A DNA stretch of 25,322 bases from a virus: IMG/VR virus record IMGVR_UViG_3300010885_015359, positions 1-25,322 of that record; one strand, written 5' to 3'. Shown in pieces: positions 22,665-25,322 of this stretch. A model generated the notes under the pieces. That model worked only from the letters and a program-made list of their open reading frames with translations. It made no database searches and was not told the origin of the DNA. The number at the start of each line of letters is the position of its first letter. Positions within the stretch are counted from its first letter, which is position 1. A program made the position numbers and the translations under genes.

Positions 22665-22720
22665 CCGCGCACCCCCGCGCACCCCCGCGCACCCGCACCC
22701 GCATGCACCCGCATGCACAT
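22665..22720. repeat. 10-bp tandem repeats (CCGCGCACCC)
   Basis: Three exact copies of CCGCGCACCC at 22665-22674, 22675-22684 and 22685-22694 are followed by related 10-base units (GCATGCACCC at 22701, GCATGCACAT at 22711). A 10-bp period places each unit on the same DNA face, which suits cooperative protein binding. Confidence 0.8.
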
Positions 22721-22876
22721 GCAATCAGCAACCAGCAGCGACAATGCCCCTAGAATCGATTTAAATGGCCATTGCAGGCATTTTTATAGTTTGGTGATGC
22801 CATTGCCTACCTGAACCCCGATGGGGGCTTAAATCGCGTTTAATCAAGTTGACCATAAACCCGCGTTTTCACCCTA

Positions 22877-22991
22877 GTGCTGGCGCACCTAAGCCTGAGC
22901 CTGAGCCCATAAATCAAATTAACCAGGCGCACCTATCCCTGCCACCTAGTGGCACAATGGGCGCACCTATGCGCTAACAATGCGCCAGCAC
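22877..22991. repeat. Iteron-like GGCGCACCTA repeats within nested inverted repeats; possible origin
   Basis: GGCGCACCTA occurs three times in the same direction (22882-22891, 22926-22935, 22960-22969). The cluster is bounded by an 11-bp inverted repeat, GTGCTGGCGCA (22877-22887) and TGCGCCAGCAC (22981-22991). Inside are two more inverted repeats, TGCCAC-CTA-GTGGCA (22940-22954) and GCGCA-CCTA-TGCGC (22961-22974). Such a layout recalls iteron origins or a multi-site operator. It is noncoding and lies between the ends of two convergent transcription units. Assignment as origin is inference. Confidence 0.55.
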
Positions 22992-22996
22992 AGACG

Positions 22997-23019
22997 AAAA
23001 AACCCGGTCAAGCCGGGTT
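22997..23019 (-). terminator. Rho-independent terminator of the GP88 operon
   Basis: Read on the minus strand, AACCCGG-CTTGA-CCGGGTT forms a seven-base stem and ends in a T run (complement of A 22997-23002). It lies five bases after the stop of the last leftward micro-gene, which supports that gene and the operon boundary. Confidence 0.85.
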
Positions 23020-23023
23020 ATGG

Positions 23024-23137
23024 TTAGCAGATTAAGGGGGCATCAGGCCAGCGAGCTTTGCGCTGCTGCTGATACTCTCGTTCGCGCTCAGGTGGCCAGG
23101 GAATCGGGCCACTAGGGGCGGGGAATGGCCATGTCAT
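23024..23137 (-). CDS. Micro-protein of 37 aa after GP88-like gene
   Basis: A 37-residue frame starts in an ATGA overlap with the GP88-like stop and ends just before the terminator. It reads MTWPFPAPSGPIPWPPERER and continues with a basic, Gln-rich stretch (YQQQRKARW). The Pro/Trp-rich start is unusual. Coupling and fit to the terminator argue for translation; function unknown. Confidence 0.5.
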   Translation of the reverse strand: MTWPFPAPSGPIPWPPEREREYQQQRKARWPDAPLIC

Positions 23138-23790
23138 GCCGATGCCGTTTTCATCATAATCACGCGCTGCATTTTTTGGCCGTGTGCTGGATAGGCGATT
23201 AAATCAATAGATTTATCCCAGCAGGCGCGACAGCCAGAACATGTGCCACCATGCTCATAGGCGCGGCACAATGAAACACCAGGCGATTGGACAAAAGAAT
23301 CAGCACATGGGCCGATAACCGAACCATGTAAACCGGGCGTGTATTCCCCATTAATGCTATCGGCACTGAACCGAACCATGACATTTTCAAGGGCTTGCAT
23401 TTCACGGAATACAGCACGGAATTTGGGGAATTTGTGCATGCGAGTAGGTAGCCAGTGCTTGCACCAGGGTGTTCGCTGCATTACTTCTAAAATTTTCTCT
23501 GCAAGTCCCACGGCGTACATGTCGCCAGAGTCGAACCACCGAAAATAACGGCTTGAATCAAGAGCTTGAACCATGTCATCAACCCATTCGATGCGCTGCC
23601 AGTCTTCTTTATTGGATAGGCGCGGAGCTTTGACGTTCGGGTAATTGTAGTTACCAGTAGTTGCATAGCATCCCTTGCAAGCATCAACTAGAACGCCGGG
23701 TGATTCAATTGAACCGGGACATGTGTCTAGAGCCTGCAGGGACCATGACAAGATTCCGTCTAATTTTGATGTTTTGCTGATTTTAATCAT
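23134..23790 (-). CDS. GP88-like Cys-rich phage protein
   Basis: This 218-residue protein matches the phage gene-product-88 pattern: KISKTSKLDGILSWSLQALD then TCPGS, and CKGCYATTGNYNYPNVKAPR (about residues 38-57), with FRWFDSGDMY (83-92) and RFSADS (140-145) further on. It has nine cysteines, including CKGC (38-41) and the cluster CSGCRAC (184-190), suggesting a bound Fe-S cluster or zinc. The alternation of strands and helices could be a TIM-barrel-like enzyme. Biochemical role of the family is not established to my knowledge. The ribosome site is weak (GAAAG). Confidence 0.75.
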   Translation of the reverse strand: MIKISKTSKLDGILSWSLQALDTCPGSIESPGVLVDACKGCYATTGNYNYPNVKAPRLSNKEDWQRIEWVDDMVQALDSSRYFRWFDSGDMYAVGLAEKILEVMQRTPWCKHWLPTRMHKFPKFRAVFREMQALENVMVRFSADSINGEYTPGLHGSVIGPCADSFVQSPGVSLCRAYEHGGTCSGCRACWDKSIDLIAYPAHGQKMQRVIMMKTASA

Positions 23791-23804
23791 TTCATTACTT
23801 TCAT

Positions 23805-24038
23805 TTATTCAATTTCTACGACTTGCCATTTGAAGTCGCCCACAATTCCAAAATCGGCTTTGTCTAGGTTAGATGCAATATCAACAAAAACAAAATCGCC
23901 CAAATCTGCGGTTGCTTTATCAGTGTTGTAAAAATCGTAATAAGCATCGCAAAGCTTCCAAATGCCATTTTTAAAATACCAATCATTGCCGCCAAAACTT
24001 TGACTTGTGCTGATTTGAGTAATTTCAATGTGTTTCAT
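23805..24038 (-). CDS. Hypothetical acidic protein
   Basis: A 77-residue acidic protein rich in aromatic residues, starting MKHIEITQISTSQSFGGNDW, then YFKNGIWKLCDAYYDFYNTD, ending DFKWQVVEIE. It appears beta-rich. It lies 14 bases before the GP88-like gene in the same direction, so the two are probably co-expressed. Family not recognised. Confidence 0.6.
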   Translation of the reverse strand: MKHIEITQISTSQSFGGNDWYFKNGIWKLCDAYYDFYNTDKATADLGDFVFVDIASNLDKADFGIVGDFKWQVVEIE

Positions 24039-24077
24039 GGTAGTTACTTTCGGTCTTTGTTGAGGGGATCGGGAGCT

Positions 24078-24173
24078 TTAACCGCCGTACATCGCGAACC
24101 ACGCGATTAGGGGGCCAAATAGAACGGCTGCAAAGATAGCAGCGTGCATGAGGTCAACAAAAAATGATTTCAT
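24078..24173 (-). CDS. 31-residue membrane peptide
   Basis: A frame from ATG 24173 to TAA 24078-24080 encodes 31 residues starting MKSFFVDLMHAAIFAAVLFG and ending PLIAWFAMYGG, essentially one transmembrane helix. A good ribosome site (AGAGGAAAGT before ATG) supports translation. It is the first gene of the leftward unit downstream of the double palindrome at 24246-24293. Role unknown; small single-helix peptides can modulate host membrane proteins. Confidence 0.55.
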   Translation of the reverse strand: MKSFFVDLMHAAIFAAVLFGPLIAWFAMYGG

Positions 24174-24245
24174 ACTTTCCTCTGTTAAGCCCAGCACCGC
24201 GCCAGGCATGCACGAATTATCGGCATGTAGCTAACTAAAAACACT

Positions 24246-24293
24246 AGGGAAAACCCTAACTCAGCAGACTAAAAACCCTTAAGGGTTAACCCT
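24246..24293. promoter_or_regulatory. Pair of AGGG/CCCT operator-like palindromes
   Basis: AGGGAAAACCCT (24246-24257) and AGGGTTAACCCT (24282-24293, perfect palindrome) lie 25-36 bases apart, upstream of the leftward micro-gene at 24173. A further perfect 14-bp palindrome AACCCTTAAGGGTT (24274-24287) overlaps the second. The doubled sites would allow cooperative binding. Confidence 0.6.
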
Positions 24294-24482
24294 ACTAACT
24301 CAGCACCTGGGCAACTCAATTGATTCTGTAATGGTCAATTTACATATAGGCTTAGGCTATCAATAGGCAGGGTTTAATAGCGTTTAACTATATAGACTGG
24401 CTTGGCATGAAACCCGCGCTGACCCGCGCCAGTACTAGGCGTGAGCTTGTCTGGTGATGCCTGGGTGATTCTATTAAATGGC

Positions 24483-24525
24483 GATTGTCGTTGAATGTCA
24501 CCGGGCCCCTATCTTGGCGACAATC
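24483..24525. repeat. 8-bp perfect inverted repeat with 27-base loop
   Basis: GATTGTCG (24483-24490) and CGACAATC (24518-24525) are exact reverse complements in gene-free sequence. Could be an operator or RNA stem. The rest of 24294-24553 shows no gene. Confidence 0.55.
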
Positions 24526-24553
24526 TACACCCCCCTATAGCCTAGCCATAAGT

Positions 24554-24581
24554 GGGGGGGGTTAAGGGGGAGGGGGTAGGG
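24554..24581 (+). other. G-quadruplex motif
   Basis: Four G runs of 8, 5, 5 and 3 bases are separated by TTAA, A and TA, fitting a short-loop quadruplex on the plus strand. Further G-rich sequence follows to 24609. It sits in noncoding DNA between the palindromes and the structured RNA region. Confidence 0.65.
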
Positions 24582-24953
24582 CTGGAACGGGGTAGAAGAT
24601 GGGGGGCCCGCTGAGTCGTTCCCGAAATTTATTTAAAAACTTTTTCCTAAAGCCCGACAAAGCCGCAGGGTTATTTGTACATTGAATTAAATGCTGGGTT
24701 GTTGTCAGATTGGACAACACTGTTGTTTTATTAGATTGGGTAGCTGTGGACGAACTATGGCATCCACTGTGTGTGGTAGTTCTTCAAAGAAGAGTAGCAC
24801 CTTGTTTATCTAACCTGACTTACCTTGGTAAGCTCCACCTGTATGTTCCCGTTCATTGCTTACTAGAGAGACTGATGGATTCGGTACGTTTATCTGGGTT
24901 GGTAAGCTACCTGCCGTCCCAAGGGCTGGATGATGGCCCCGTGTTCATTCTAT

Positions 24954-24965
24954 AGGGTTTTCCCT
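24954..24965. promoter_or_regulatory. Operator-like palindrome AGGGTTTTCCCT
   Basis: The fifth copy of the AGGG/CCCT palindrome, with TA on both flanks as in the other copies. It lies 92 bases before the -35 of the promoter that leads to the tRNA-like element. Confidence 0.55.
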
Positions 24966-25045
24966 AATTGCAATGCAATAAGTCTACTGTTCTAGTTGGA
25001 CTTTCTGTGGGCAAATTGTGTATAAGTTGTCCTGTATAAAAATTT

Positions 25046-25075
25046 TTTACTCAAAACTTTTTCTTGGCATAGAAT
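25046..25075 (+). promoter_or_regulatory. Sigma70-like promoter before the tRNA-like element
   Basis: A -35-like TTTACT (25046-25051) and a good -10 TAGAAT (25070-25075) are 18 bases apart. Transcription would begin about seven bases downstream, at 25082, exactly the 5' end of the tRNA-like fold. The -10 matches consensus at five of six bases; the -35 is weaker. Confidence 0.5.
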
Positions 25076-25081
25076 GCGCCT

Positions 25082-25150
25082 GCTGGGATGGTGTAAATCT
25101 AACATGTGGCTATTGCCATAGATGTGAGTCAAACCTCACTCTCAGTTCCA
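25082..25150 (+). ncRNA. tRNA-like element with CCA but no anticodon loop
   Basis: All four cloverleaf stems can be drawn. The acceptor is GCTGGGA/TCTCAGT (25082-25088 with 25140-25146, two G-U pairs). The D stem is GTGT/ACAT (25091-25094 with 25102-25105, one G-U pair), and the D arm resembles that of some tRNA-Gln. The anticodon stem is GTGGC/GCCAT (25106-25110 with 25115-25119, one G-U pair). Four variable bases follow, and the T stem is GTGAG/CTCAC (25124-25128 with 25135-25139). T147 and CCA (25148-25150) end it. The anticodon loop has four bases (TATT) instead of seven and the T loop six (TCAAAC). It is therefore either a decayed tRNA or an RNA mimic that cannot decode. Confidence 0.45.
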
Positions 25151-25320
25151 ACACGCATGGGGATTGAGTGCGGGTATAGCAAGAATGTGATGACGATTGC
25201 ATTTCTGCTCCGACAATCTCCAGCCGTGTTGGAATGTTAAGCCAGCATTCAAGGATGTTGACGCAGGGAATTTTCTGGCTTTCTGCCCTGCCGTGTTGAA
25301 GACCAAATTGAGTTCCAACA
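25144..25320. repeat. Recurring hairpin arms near the right edge
   Basis: AGTTCCAACA occurs at 25144-25153 and 25311-25320; CCGTGTTG occurs at 25224-25231 and 25291-25298. They are mutually complementary over TGTTG/CAACA, so several alternative stems are possible. A separate stem GCAGGG/CCCTGC (25263-25268 with 25286-25291) sits between. The pattern is cut by the window edge. Confidence 0.6.
25146..25234 (+). ncRNA. Long nested imperfect hairpin
   Basis: Arms TTCCAACACG (25146-25155) and CGTGTTGGAA (25225-25234) are perfect complements. Inside them pair GGGGATTG (25159-25166) with CAATCTCC (25214-25221), CGG (25171-25173) with CCG (25210-25212), and AGCAAGAATG (25178-25187) with CATTTCTGCT (25200-25209, one mismatch, one G-U). 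About 30 pairs stack over 89 bases. The outer 5' arm includes the CCA of the tRNA-like element, so the two folds compete. Confidence 0.55.
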
Positions 25321-25322
25321 AA

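Larger units (their letters stand above)
24700..25081 (+). ncRNA. Gene-free, hairpin-rich region; candidate structured RNA
   Basis: No convincing gene is present here. Seen stems include TGTTGTC/GACAACA (24700-24719), GAACTA with inner CCAC/GTGG closing to TAGTTC (24752-24782), and CTTAC-CTTG-GTAAG with a CUUG loop (24819-24832). GTTTATCT and TTGGTAAGCT each occur twice about 75-85 bases apart (24804 and 24889; 24825 and 24900). Also present are the AGGG/CCCT palindrome at 24954 and ATTGCA-A-TGCAAT at 24968-24980. This density of structure suggests RNA, but strand and ends are uncertain. Confidence 0.35.

Noticed and set aside
24710-24955. 81-residue open frame in the right-end noncoding region
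   Set aside because: It starts at TTG without a ribosome site, is Leu/Val-rich in an unpatterned way, and overlaps several hairpins. Coding is unlikely.
25058-25080. Possible sigma54 promoter (TTGGCA then TGC)
   Set aside because: The distance between GG and GC is eight bases rather than the ten required; the sigma70-like pair fits the RNA start better.
25140-25322. Possible CRISPR array because of repeated TTCCAAC / GTTGGAA elements
   Set aside because: Repeats are short, alternate in orientation and are unevenly spaced; they form hairpin arms rather than direct repeats with spacers.

Overview
The window reads as part of a tailed-phage genome, probably a podovirus of a Gram-negative, possibly freshwater betaproteobacterial host. 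The podovirus call rests on a nozzle/stabilisation-like protein, fibre genes with repeated modules, and a run of Ala/Gln/Gly-rich proteins of the kind ejected with DNA. The host call is inference from gene style and moderate GC only. No integrase, repressor, terminase or polymerase is visible, so lifestyle cannot be decided here.

Layout. Positions 1-11729 form a rightward late block: the end of a structural gene, a glycine-rich adhesin, a nozzle-like protein, two fibre-like proteins, a repetitive Gln/Pro/Gly/Met protein, four putative ejection or internal proteins, then lysis genes (XhlA-like peptide, three-helix holin, GH108 endolysin). A GNAT acetyltransferase and an HTH-metallophosphoesterase follow (11776-13187). 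The phosphoesterase ends tail-to-tail with a leftward block (13181-19873). That block encodes nucleotide-pool proteins (DUF3310, MazG-like), recombination proteins (SSB-like, Sak-type annealing protein, RusA resolvase), a PAPS-reductase-like enzyme beside a Mom-like DNA-modification protein, a DUF1376 replication-type protein, an HTH protein and many very small coupled genes. A rightward block of small early-type genes (19982-22469) starts from a divergent control region and ends at a clear C(UUCG)G terminator.

From 22535 to 23000 there is no gene, but there is an alternating purine-pyrimidine tract, 10-bp tandem repeats and three GGCGCACCTA direct repeats inside nested inverted repeats, which looks like a possible origin. 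A small leftward unit (23024-24173) holds a GP88-like Cys-rich protein and three small genes. The last 1.1 kb has no convincing gene but is rich in structure: operator-like palindromes, a G-quadruplex motif, many hairpins, and near the right edge a sigma70-like promoter placed exactly in front of a tRNA-like element that carries CCA but has no room for an anticodon. A long nested hairpin overlaps its 3' end.

The points most worth following are (1) a recurrent WAGGG-N4/5-CCCTW palindrome at five sites, all in control regions, suggesting a phage regulon; (2) the tRNA-like and hairpin RNA region at the right end, possibly part of a large structured phage RNA; (3) the Mom-like plus PAPS-reductase-like pair, a possible DNA-modification cassette; and (4) the iteron-like cluster at 22877-22991. 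All functional names come from reading motifs by eye, without database searches.
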